Shown here piece after piece: positions 32,281 through 43,100 of a stretch of DNA of 55,020 nucleotides. Numbering within the stretch: position 1 is the first letter of the stretch; each line of letters begins with the position of its first letter. A program made the translations under genes and the position numbers. A model generated the notes under the pieces. That model did no database searches. It saw only the letters and a program-made list of their open reading frames with translations, and had not been told where the DNA came from. The stretch lies in NCBI GenBank assembly GCA_016987375.1, contig PJRA01000401.1:1556441-1611460 (forward strand), given 5' to 3'. Source of the stretch: Brachionus koreanus. Lineage: Eukaryota > Rotifera > Eurotatoria > Ploima > Brachionidae.

Positions 32281-32398
32281 TCGTGTTGAAAGACAAGTCG
32301 ATCCAAGTATCTCTAGTCTCTTATTATATGTGAGTTTCTTAGGCCACTGACTAATTTCGTAGCATTGATATGAACTTTATGTGGAGTATGAATATGTT
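32281..32398 (-). pseudogene. LINE reverse-transcriptase C-terminal fragment (left unit)
   Basis: The minus strand encodes INATKLVSGLRN, then after a one-base shift LTYNKRLEILGSTCLST, the block that follows the RT domain in many LINEs. About 115 bp present in the right copy (43559-43673) are missing here. Confidence 0.6.
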
Positions 32399-32489
32399 TT
32401 TTAGTTTTATTTAAAAAAAAAAAAATTATCAAATTTAAATTGATTAATAAAATTAAAAATGAGCATAAAATATTTTTTGCATTTATTAG

Positions 32490-33112
32490 GTTCTCGAGTA
32501 AAATCAGCATCACTCTTGGATTCAACGATAAGTGAAACCGAGTCGCAAAATAGTGACAAAACAGCAGTAAACAGCGACGAAGATGAAGAAGAGAGACAAA
32601 AATTTCTAGATTTTCTAGAAAGATACATAATTGAAAAAGGCCAAGAGTTTATGTCATACGAGACGATTCAGAAAAATTTTGACAAAACTCTCAACATATC
32701 TGTTCATTCAGCTAACTTTGACAATGATCATTGTTTGATTGTTCGACTAAGTGATCCAAAATTTTTGCTACCAGCCAAAGTTGATCAATTGAAATCGATA
32801 GAAGTATTTATTACTGATGTGATTGAATGTGGTCACTTTTGGGCACAAATAGTTAATGAGGAGCGTTCAAATGACCTACGCTACATTCACGAAGAATTGA
32901 ACAGCAATTATGAGCTTATAAAAATGGATCCTAATGAAATTAAGCAAGATTCTCTGTGTATTTCTCATTACGATGATAGTTCTATTGGCAAAGCGTTCTA
33001 TAGAGCCAAAATTTTGGAAGTATATCCAAGTAAACTTCAGGCGGAGATTATTTTCATAGATTATGGAAATAAAGAGACCCTAAAAATACTATTAGGACAG
33101 AACTACTATTAA
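32490..33112 (+). pseudogene. truncated TDRD9 Tudor exon (left copy exon 3)
   Basis: Starts at the conserved acceptor (GCATTTATTAG|GTTCTCG) and matches exon 3 of the intact copy through the acidic linker and the first part of the Tudor domain (IEVFITDVIECGHFWAQIV, later YRAKILEVY). It breaks after EIIFIDYGNK into 12 unrelated residues and TAA at 33110-33112. It has lost the last Tudor strands and everything C-terminal. Exon 2 of the same copy has lost its donor, so this exon is probably not joined to the helicase. It reads DFLER where the intact copy has DPER. Confidence 0.9.
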
Positions 33113-33383
33113 CAAGCTTTTTAATCTGTAACTGGCAATTAGAAAAAAATCTGTAACAAATTGGCATGGTTAAATTTATCTTAGCTGATTCAAAAATTGT
33201 ATTTCAGTTTTTAATTTTCAAAGACAATTTTTTTAACATTATACTTTTCTATATTTCTCTAACCTTTTTAAGAAACATTATGATAATATGGAATAAAAAA
33301 GAAATATAAATTTTGAATTTTTTCTAATTTATAGATATTAGACGATATAGATATTAGTTTGAAAAATAATAAAAGCTGGATTA

Positions 33384-33884
33384 TTGAAAATGCATGAACA
33401 AAATGATAGATTCGAGCAGCAATTGCAGGTCCAAAGAGATCAATTCCAGAAGCAATTGCAGGTCCAAAGAGAAGAATTCCAGCAGCAATTGCAGGTCCAA
33501 AGGGAACAATTCCAGCAGCAATTGCAGGTCCAAAGGGAACAATTCCAGCAGCAATTGCAGGTCCAAAGGGAACAATTCCAGCAGCAATCGCAAATTCCAC
33601 GAGACCAGTTCCAGCAGCCAAGATCTGAAATTGAACAACTAATCGGTATTCTTTCAAGCCTTCAGGAAGCTTATACCAATGAAAGAGTTCAGCATCGTCA
33701 AGAGATACAAATGCTTCAAGCTAGAAATGATAGACTAAATCAATTGCTTCTTCCACTAATAGACAATCAAAGAAGACTCAGACCTTTTAATCTTGAAAGT
33801 CAAGAAATGCATAATGGTAAAGATTTTAATATTTCTTATGAAAATTTTATTTTCTTTTTATGTTATTATTTTTTAAATTACTAA
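33384..33884 (+). CDS. Q-rich coiled-coil ORF with six 11-residue repeats (right copy)
   Basis: Same 166-residue protein as the left copy with no amino-acid difference, at an offset of 11176. Repeat units span 33420-33617; the candidate donor is at 33817. It lies between the truncated Tudor exon of the left TDRD9 copy and the start of the right TDRD9 copy. Identity over the whole ORF reflects the recent common origin or homogenisation of this part of the units and is not by itself evidence of selection. Confidence 0.5.
   Translation: MKMHEQNDRFEQQLQVQRDQFQKQLQVQREEFQQQLQVQREQFQQQLQVQREQFQQQLQVQREQFQQQSQIPRDQFQQPRSEIEQLIGILSSLQEAYTNERVQHRQEIQMLQARNDRLNQLLLPLIDNQRRLRPFNLESQEMHNGKDFNISYENFIFFLCYYFLNY
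33420..33617 (+). repeat. 33-bp minisatellite, six units (right copy)
   Basis: Duplicate of the array at 22244-22441, with the same number and order of units. The unchanged unit number in an unstable array type supports a recent duplication or gene conversion. Confidence 0.9.
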
Positions 33885-34915
33885 TTTTAAATAAACCTTA
33901 TTTTCTAAATTTAGCACCTAACTTTTTTATTTTATATTTTCTTTTAATCAAAAAAAGCTTGACAAAACTAAAATCCAATAATTTTTTTTTATTTACAAGT
34001 AGGTCAAAATGGTCATTAAATTAAAGAAACAACTTTTTCAATGTTATTTTTTATGAATTAAAAATTATGAACTAAAATTTTAAATTAAAGTTAATTATTC
34101 AATTCTGATATTAATGTAAAAAGTCTATTAAAAATATATTTTTGTATTTTTTAAAAAAAAAATTGTAATAAAAAAAAATCATTCTTTAAATGTTTTTTTA
34201 ATTTATGAATTATCAACAGATTTTAAATTCATAAATGATAAATTGTGCCATTTGGAATTTTTCCAAACCAGTAAAGCTTTTTCCATAGCACATTTTTTTA
34301 AAATTTTTTTTAAATTGCAAACCTTTACTGTTATTTAAATATATTATAAGTTTTAAGGTAATTTCTTACATTTATGCGTTTGATTTTTGTCTCTAGCTGT
34401 GGTTGTCAATATTTTCTCAACAAATGTAAAGAATTTTTTTTTTGTATTAGAACTAAATTTTGTATACTCTCATATTAGATAATTACAACCTTTAAATAAA
34501 AAATGTAAGAAAATGATCACTTTTTTATATTAAAACTCAATTCTGGACAATTGATGTAAGATTATTAGTGATTATGTTCGTATCATAATGAAATTGAAAT
34601 GGGTTAAACAAAATATTGATAGCCATTTTATTATCAAAAAAAATTTAGATTTTTATAGTTTATTTAATTAAATATATTTTTGTTAAAAAAACTTTTTTAT
34701 AAAATTTTATTTAAAAAATTTTTATAAAAATTTGAATTTTTGCACTACAATTTTTGAGTGTTTATAATATCATAATCATATACGTCGAATTTTGGAAATG
34801 AATTTTGAATTTCATCAATTTCAATCAATGATAATGTTGATTCACTATCTTTTTTAAGCAATGGCCATTTGTAGATATGACATTGTAAAGCAAGCATTTG
34901 AAAGACAAGAATCAA

Positions 34916-35906
34916 ATTTAGCTTTTTATTTATACTAAACTTGGTTGGCCCACAACCATTGTAGATTTGACCTCTACAGACACAGATATAGACACCACCA
35001 CCTCCCTAGTCAGCCTTACGATCCGTTATGAAGAGCTAATAGTGATATAACACATAAACGAATCTTTCATCAAACCAAGTTTCAGTAATGCCAATGACCC
35101 TTGGTTCTAAACTCTTTGTCATTGATTCTAGCAGGGTCAGCTTGTTGTTGAAGCTATTCCCATTTGTGTACCAAAAGTCAATAAATTCTGCCTTATATTA
35201 TTTATGATTTTGATTAGAATCTGAGTCTTGAGGCATAGTACAGTCGAGTGGTAATGACGTGTCTGGTGAATCGTATGAAGACCGCTAGGATGAGACTGAA
35301 CTGTGTTCTGATTAGACCGAGCTCTGATATCCACGTACACGTCTACATCATGGAGACAAAAATTCCTGTGCTAGTAGCACAGTTGTTTTTTTTGTCTTCG
35401 CACTTCTTATACTTTGATACTCTTCCCCTAACCAAGCTTGAATAAATAAAATCTTTTGAATAGTTTTAAAAAAACTAATTAGAATAATTTTACATTTTTT
35501 AAACAAAACAACGTAAGCTGATTAGATTTAATTTAAGTCTAGAGTAAATTTCTATAGCGATTATAAAAAATATTAAAAAATTATTTTTATAAGAAAAAGC
35601 TTTAAGCCTTATTTTTTTAACTATTTAAATTTTTTACCATACCATTTTAATTGGCCTTTACTAAAACTTTTAGGTAAACATTCAGGGCAGGTCCAGTTTT
35701 GGCATTATTTTGAACTAGAGGTTCCTAAATCAAAACTAAGATCACATACAATGCAAAAAATTAATCTTTTTTCATTTAGATTTCTGAGGAATTATGTTCT
35801 CTTTATTTTCAAGCTTTTTTAAATAATTTATTTTTCTTTTCTTTTATTTCTTTTTCTAATATCTCTTTGGCTTCCTTTTTCTTAGGCATTGAGCATATGT
35901 TCGTTA
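34916..35906 (-). pseudogene. non-LTR retrotransposon remnant, right copy
   Basis: Duplicate at offset 11176 of the zinc-finger and AP-endonuclease fragment at 23740-24730, with the same stops and frameshifts. The decay therefore predates the tandem duplication. Confidence 0.7.
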
Positions 35907-36176
35907 AATGATATTCAGCATTTGGTAATCCAAAAGAACCAAATTATTTAATTTTGAAGTAAATGAATAATTTGAATTATTTGCTGTGAAATAGCGACAT
36001 TTTTGTCGATATCACTGGTTTAGGCCAAACACTACAGTCGTTCTTAATGGTATGATGATTAGACCGTTTTACTACAGAAAAAACTTAAATATCATCCGCA
36101 CATATCTCTCATTTATTAATCAAACGATTTGAAAGGCTTTAAAAATGCTTCTGGTTATTATAAAATTATAAATATT

Positions 36177-36400
36177 TTAACACTAGAACGCCCGAGGGGT
36201 TTTTTAGACCCTTTTTTGAAAAATTGAAACTTGATTTTTACAACATAAAAATAAAATTTTAAAAAACGGTTTTTATTATCTAAAAATTTTGATTTTAATT
36301 TTTTAAGAAAATGAATAAATTTTCAAATAAAATTTTTAATTTATCTTGATAACTTAATTTCAAATTTTAATGAGAAATCAGCCGGGCTTTCTTGTGTTAA
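36177..36400. mobile_element. piggyBac-like MITE (right unit)
   Basis: Tandem-duplication partner of the element at 25001-25224. One interior G/T difference is visible (25159 versus 36335). Confidence 0.8.
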
Positions 36401-37124
36401 AAGGTTAGAAGCTATGAGCTTTGAAAAAAAGAGAGCTAAGTGGCTATTTATTTTTCTGAAAAAATGCTTAGTCATTTATTAGTATTTATAATTAGTGGTC
36501 GGAAGGTCAAGGTCTTATCATTATCCTTAAAACATCTAGTCCGTTAACAGCCATTAACAGGATTTTACTCTTTTTTGGTATTTTTAAAAGTCAATGAACG
36601 AAATTAGGTTTTATGGTCCAACTGATACATTTTTGTTAAAGTTCATTAAAATTTTCTATAAAATCGAGTCGATGGTCGGAAGTTTTTGGATAATTCCCAA
36701 TACCATCCGACCGCGGTCCGGGTTTTAGCAAAAGCCATCTGAAAGATCATCTAAAAATATTAATAAAAGTAATAAAAATATTAGAGGTCTTAAAACTGAG
36801 CTTTGAGCTTCTCCACTGGTTAATTATTTTTATTAAAAAAATACTTTAAAAAAGTCACTACAAAAATATTATACAAAAAATTAAAAACTTTTTAAAAATG
36901 CTGCCTCTAGCAAATATTTTTTGAATCTAAAAGTTGCTAGATTTTTCTTAAACAGTAAAAAAAGCGAAAATTTTAGAAAAAATTAAACAAACAGAAAATT
37001 TTAAGACAATAATATCTGAATCTCTTTTAAAAATATCAAATACAAAATAACACATGCTTATTTTTTAGAATCATATTTAATATTCTCTTTATCTAAAGGA
37101 AAATAAAATAAGCTTTGAAAAAAT

Positions 37125-40100
37125 ATGAATCGTCTGAACAAAAACTCGTTTCAGACGAGTTCAAGAGCCTCGCTCTTAACAGAAAACGATGACCATTCGT
37201 TAAATTCATCTTTTACAAATGCACAATCATCTCTTTTGTACAGTGATGTCACTTTGGAAATGATAGATGATTTTCTCAATCCTCTTAGTTCCAGAAAGCC
37301 TCATGAACTAAAAACATCTAATTTACTTAACATAAAACCGGCCACCGGTGGTCTTGGAATCAAATCAAAAGCATCATGTGACTCGCTAGCTTCAAGCGTT
37401 AGTCACAAAAAAAGCGAGTTTCAATTCAAATCGGATAGTTATTTGCCATTTTCTGTATCTCGTGAAAGCAATAACAATTTTGAATATGCTAAAATTAGAA
37501 AAAATTTTGAAAATAAGTTCTATGATCAAGCAGATTGTCAAAGTCAGGTCGGATCAGTTCTTAAAGACGAGATGAGTTCAGTGGTTGGTTCGGGCATGTC
37601 TCAGATAGAGTCAGTTTCAGCAATGAGCACTTCTACGGCCAAAAAACATGTTTTACTCAACCAAATGAAGCGCATTGATCATCTCAATATAGAAGAAGAT
37701 GATGAAGATATTTTGTCCGATTTAAATAACAATTTAAGCTCGAAAGTAAACCGCATACTTGATCAAAGTCAAGAATTGGAAAAAACTTTCACTGAAACCG
37801 AAGAAAGAAAAATTAGACTGGAAGAAATGCTCAAAAATTACAAACTTAGACATGACTATGATCCAAAGCTGCCAATTACTGAAAGAAAAAATGAAATTAT
37901 TGATTTGATAGAAAATCAAAGCAGTTCACAATTTTGCATTGTTCAAGGAGGAACTGGATGTGGCAAGACCACTCAAATACCCCAGTATATTCTGGATCAT
38001 TATATGAAAGAAAAAAAATATTGTAATATTATTGTTACTCAGCCAAGGCGCATAGCAGCTATTAGCATATCGAAACGAGTGTGTAATGAAAGAGGCTGGA
38101 CTCATGGCAGTTTTTGCGGATATCAAATTGGTCTTGACAGAACCAAGCTATCTGAGGACACGCGTATCACTTATTGCACTACTGGTGTGCTACTTCAAAA
38201 ATTAATTGGACCCAAGGCCGATGAAAATTTCAATTCTACTTACACTCATATACTCCTGGACGAGGTTCACGAAAGAGACTTGGACACGGATTTTGTTATG
38301 CTTTTAATTAAGCTAAAAAGCTATGGCATACTTAATGCTAAAATAGTTCTCATGTCTGCCACTCTGAACATAACGATTTTCAGTGAATATTTTGCTACAA
38401 GATTAAAAAATAATCTAAGTGTCAAATATGCAGATGGTCGAGTTGGAGAGTTCATTCCTGCACCATATATTGAAATAAAAAGTAAAATGTATGACATTAA
38501 TGAGTTCTATTGGAATCAATTGACTGCAACGGATTCTTTTTTGATTCCAATATTAAATAGAATATACAATGAACACAAATTCAAAAATAAAGTAAGAATT
38601 ATTTTTCTTAAATTGGAAAAAAATTTAATTAAAGCTATAAATTATTGAAAAATAAATTAAATGATCAAAAATTAATTATTAAAATAGTAATCAAATGTTT
38701 TTTCTATTTAAATTTTTAGTTTTTTATTAAAATTTTGATAACAATGTTCAAAATCCAACATTTTGGCGATTATTTCAAATGATTAAATGAATAAGAGCAA
38801 AAAAATGGGAGGAACGGTTCTGCCCAGGCTGAAGGTTTAGCTACTTGTTCTGACGCTTTCTTTTTTCAAAAGATAAAAACATTTTAGAAAAAAGATAAAA
38901 TGTACAATATAATTTCACTTCTTTACATATAATTTTTATTTTTCAAAAATTTTTTCATCTGAACTTAGAATAGTATAATCAAGATCAACTCAGTATGATC
39001 ATCTGTTCCAGTTGTGAATAAGTCATATAAGTCAAGCTTGCTATTTTTTCTTGATTGTTTTATATCCAAACATTAACCAAATTTTAATAATAGTAAAATG
39101 TAAAAAAGAAAGATCTTTTGATTTAATTAATTTTCTAATTAGAAACGCTGAAACAGAAACCCCTTTTTTCTTTCATTTACAATGGCCATAATCAAAAATT
39201 TTTTGAAAGAAAAAACCTCTTCTTAAAAACTAAAAAAACATTTTATTTCAGTTCAAATATCCATAGTTCTTAATCATTTCAAAAATTTCTATAATTTATT
39301 TATTTTTAGATTTTGAGAGATCAAAAATCTAAAAATCGTATTAATAAAGGAAATTATAAGACTGCATAAATGAAAATTGTATGTAATTGTAATTGTCACA
39401 TGTATATATATATATCTATTTGTCATAAAAAATATTTGATTGTCACAGTAAAATTGTAATTATCACAGAATTTTTTTAAAGCATGATAAATTTTTATTAA
39501 GTATCTCATAAAATATTGAAATGCAATTGAATTTCTAATTTTCTCATCACAATTTGCTTAAAATTTCAAATTTTATAAAATATGTCACCTGGTTAAGCAA
39601 TGTCCCAATATGAATTAATGTAAACAAAAATTAAATTTTAATTGAATTTCTTAAAAATTATCTGGTATAACTTATAATAACTGAATTGATCGTCTATACT
39701 GCAATTATTACTCAAGTCTCATTCTTATAAATATTTCATTTTAGATCTAACTTAGATCCAAAATTTATTACAGGAAGGAAAATTTGAGATTCATATGAGA
39801 TCTCATTAGGAAAAAGTATTAATTAATTTGGATCTCAAAAAAAAAAAAGAAACCTAAAAATTATAGAATAACTGTATAGTTTTATAATAAGAGGATTATA
39901 ATTTAATATTTAATAACATCTATATAATTTTAAAATTACTGATTAATTAGAATTTTTTCTTAAAGAATTAGTACAATTAAAAAAAAAAAAATTTAAAAAT
40001 TTTTTATATTTAAAATTAAATTCAAAATTATAATTTATTTTAACTAAGATATAAAATAAAGATTAATGAATTCAAAAATATTTACAGGTTAAACATGTTT

Positions 40101-43100
40101 ACATGTACATAATTGACGAGTTTGAAATAATAGAAGAAATTGTATGAAAGTAATTACACAATGTAGTCGGATATTATTTTATTATTTTATTTTTTCTTAA
40201 CCATTTTTTGATGAAAGGGATAAAATTCGGCTCCCATAAGATTTTCAATAATGCTTAAGCTTAATACCATTATAGGATTATTTGAAGACAAAAAAGCCCA
40301 AAGATTCTATAATTTAAAATAAAAATTAAGCTAAAATAAAAATCTAAATTTTATTTTTACAAAAATAATATGATTTATGGTTATTTTTTGCAAAATTTGG
40401 CTAAAAATTTTTTTTTTCAGAATCAAATTGTACAATCAAGAAAAAGTATTTTGGCTCAATGTGATTCATTTCGTCAACTTATGTCTCAGTTTCACAGCAT
40501 GGAATTTTTAAAAGACGAACCGGACATGTATCCAGAATGTATGTTCTTAGTAATTGCATTGCTACTTTACTTTGACAACAAGGAAAATGAAGAAATACGT
40601 CATTCTAATTTTGCAGACGATGGAGATTCGGATGAAGAATTTCAGACAGTAAATCAAAAATCTCGTTTTATCGATGGACTGCCTGAAGTTCGTGGATCTG
40701 TGCTGATTTTTGTTCCTGGAATGGAGCACATTAAACAACTACAGCAGCTAATTTCTGAAGAACTGCCACACAAAAAACTCAACATTCTTCCACTTCATTC
40801 TGACATAGTCATAAGCCAACAAAGCAAAGTATTTGAAAAAAGCCAACCAACTTGGCGCAAAGTAATAATTTCGACCAGCATTGCAGAGAGCTCCATCACT
40901 GTACCCGACGTTAAATATGTTATTGATTTTTGTCTCACTAAAGAGCTCTATTGTGACCCATTCACCAATTATACTCATTTGCGGCTCGAATGGGCCTCGA
41001 TAAGCAATTTAAACCAACGACGCGGCAGAGCCGGTCGTGTCAGCGAAGGATTTTGTTATCGCCTCATACCTCATTCATTTCTCACTGAATTTAACCAATT
41101 TCCAGTGCCGGCCATTTTGCGCGAGCCCCTTCATCGCGTTATTTTGAACGTCAAACGCCTTGAAAGAAAAGAAGAACCGAAGCACATACTAGCCATGGCC
41201 ATACAACCACCAAAACTTCTTGATATTGAAAGAACAGTTTTGCTTTTAAAAGAGTGTGGCGCTCTAAGTCTAAAAAAAAATGCTCCGTTCGACGGAGATT
41301 TGACTTATGCTGGCCGAATAATGGCCAATTTGCCCATTGATGTCAGACTATCTAAATTGATACTTTTGGGACATGCATTTGGTAAATTGCGCGAGAGTAT
41401 CATAATTGCCGCTGGTCTATCAACTAAAACATTTTTCACATGCTACTACAAATCTCATTTGGAATCGTTCAAGGCCAAATGGACATGGTCCGAAGAATGG
41501 ATGTGTGATTGCATTACTTTGCTAAATGCGTACAATTTGTACGAATCTCAGGTCAGGAATAGAACTTTTGAGCGTCCAGGTGACGCTGAATCATGGGCAA
41601 GAAAGAACATGATTGAAATAGTGCGCATACGTGAAGTGGATAAATTGGTCTTTGAATTGACCAGTAGACTCAAGAGCCTCGGCATAACATGCAATAGACA
41701 TGTTAAACTAGATAATTTGGCTGCCAATGTAAAATCTGATATTTACGAGATAGATGATAATGAAGAATTGGTAAAAAATAATTTAATACTTAAAATGATA
41801 ATCGCTGGAGCTTTCTATCCGAATTATTTTACTTCAATTAGCATTGATTTGCAAGAGGCAGTTCGAATGTCTAATGGCAAAGATTTTAAGAATACAGTTC
41901 AATTGAGAAATATGCCAAGAGATGAAGGTGTTTTGTATACGCAGAAAATATGCGATATGTTCAAAGTGTGCTCCAAATTGGTCAAAGCTAGTTTTCAAGA
42001 TACCAAGTGTTTTGTTGAGTTTAACTCAAATCAAATTTCTTCCAATGTAAACCTAGGCGTATATCTTGCTGTTCAAATGAGACTTTTAAGAATACCATTG
42101 AGAATTAAGCGTTTCAATGCCAAGATTACTTATCAAAAATTAAAAAGACATAAGAAATTGAAAAATTTGTCCAACTCTTCTCTTAGCCAGACTTTGGATA
42201 CTACACGAAGTAAGCAAATAAAAAAATTCAAATTTTCGTGAAAATATTTTTTACAATTTTTTTTTTTTATGTTGGCAATAATTCCTTGGCAATTAGAAAA
42301 AAATAATTGAAAAAAATTTAACTTTTTCTAAAAAATTTTAATATTTTCAAAAATGATTATTTAAAAAAAAATTTGATCAAATTTGAAAAAATTATGAAAT
42401 TGAAGAAATTTGATTTATCAATTCTGAATACCCATATTCGTTAAAATCGAGTGATTACGTTAATAATAAACTACAGGGTTTTTCCATAGAGCTTGACCTA
42501 GCGGCATGCCTATGGTAGCTAATACAAGTTTATTTTTTTAATTATTTTGATTGATTTTTTTCTTGAAGTCTAATACTAGAACCACCAATAATTTTTTATG
42601 TTATTTTATAAGGTTGTTTTTTAAAATACGGATTTTTTTTCCGGATTTTGAATGCCTAAAACATGGATCCAAATCAAAAAAAAATAATTAGAAAAATATT
42701 TATTAAAATAACAAATTAATGGAGAAAAATTAAAAAAATGTAATAGTTTAAACTTTGTTTCGTTTCGAGCTTAACAAATGTTTTCATTGTACTAGTAATT
42801 TTCTTAGATTTTCAAAACATTCTTTTTCAAAGATTTGTTCATTTTTTGAAAAATCAATCTTTAATGCTCAATAAAAAACATCCTTTGGCATTATAACTTG
42901 CATTTTTTTCGTTTGTTTATTTGAAATTGTCTTTTATTTTTTTAAATCAGTGTTTTAGGATTTAATAAAAATCTGGAATAATAATTTGTATTTAACAAAG
43001 TATTTTCATTTTTTAAAAGAAAATTTTAAAATCTGCATAATTAAAAAAAAAATATTTATTTGAAAAATCCATTCAAAATTTACGAAAATTTTGAAATTTT

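Larger units (their letters stand above)
31063..32489 (+). other. former intron 2 of the left TDRD9 copy
   Basis: With the donor deleted this is now 3' flank or UTR of the left copy. It holds a small retroposon-like fragment at 31300-31375, a reduced version of the right copy's foldback element at about 32055-32200 and a LINE reverse-transcriptase fragment at 32281-32398. The acceptor at the end (TTTATTAG) is unchanged. Confidence 0.6.
21745..32920 (+). repeat. tandem duplication, left unit (~11.18 kb)
   Basis: The left unit starts in the Tudor-exon fragment and runs to the equivalent point of the next Tudor exon. Positions 21745-27415 correspond to 32921-38591 at a constant offset of 11176. 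The offset becomes 11134 through exon 2 and 11389-11392 after intron 2 because of indels. It contains the 11-residue-repeat ORF, the LINE remnant, a MITE and the left TDRD9 copy. Confidence 0.95.
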
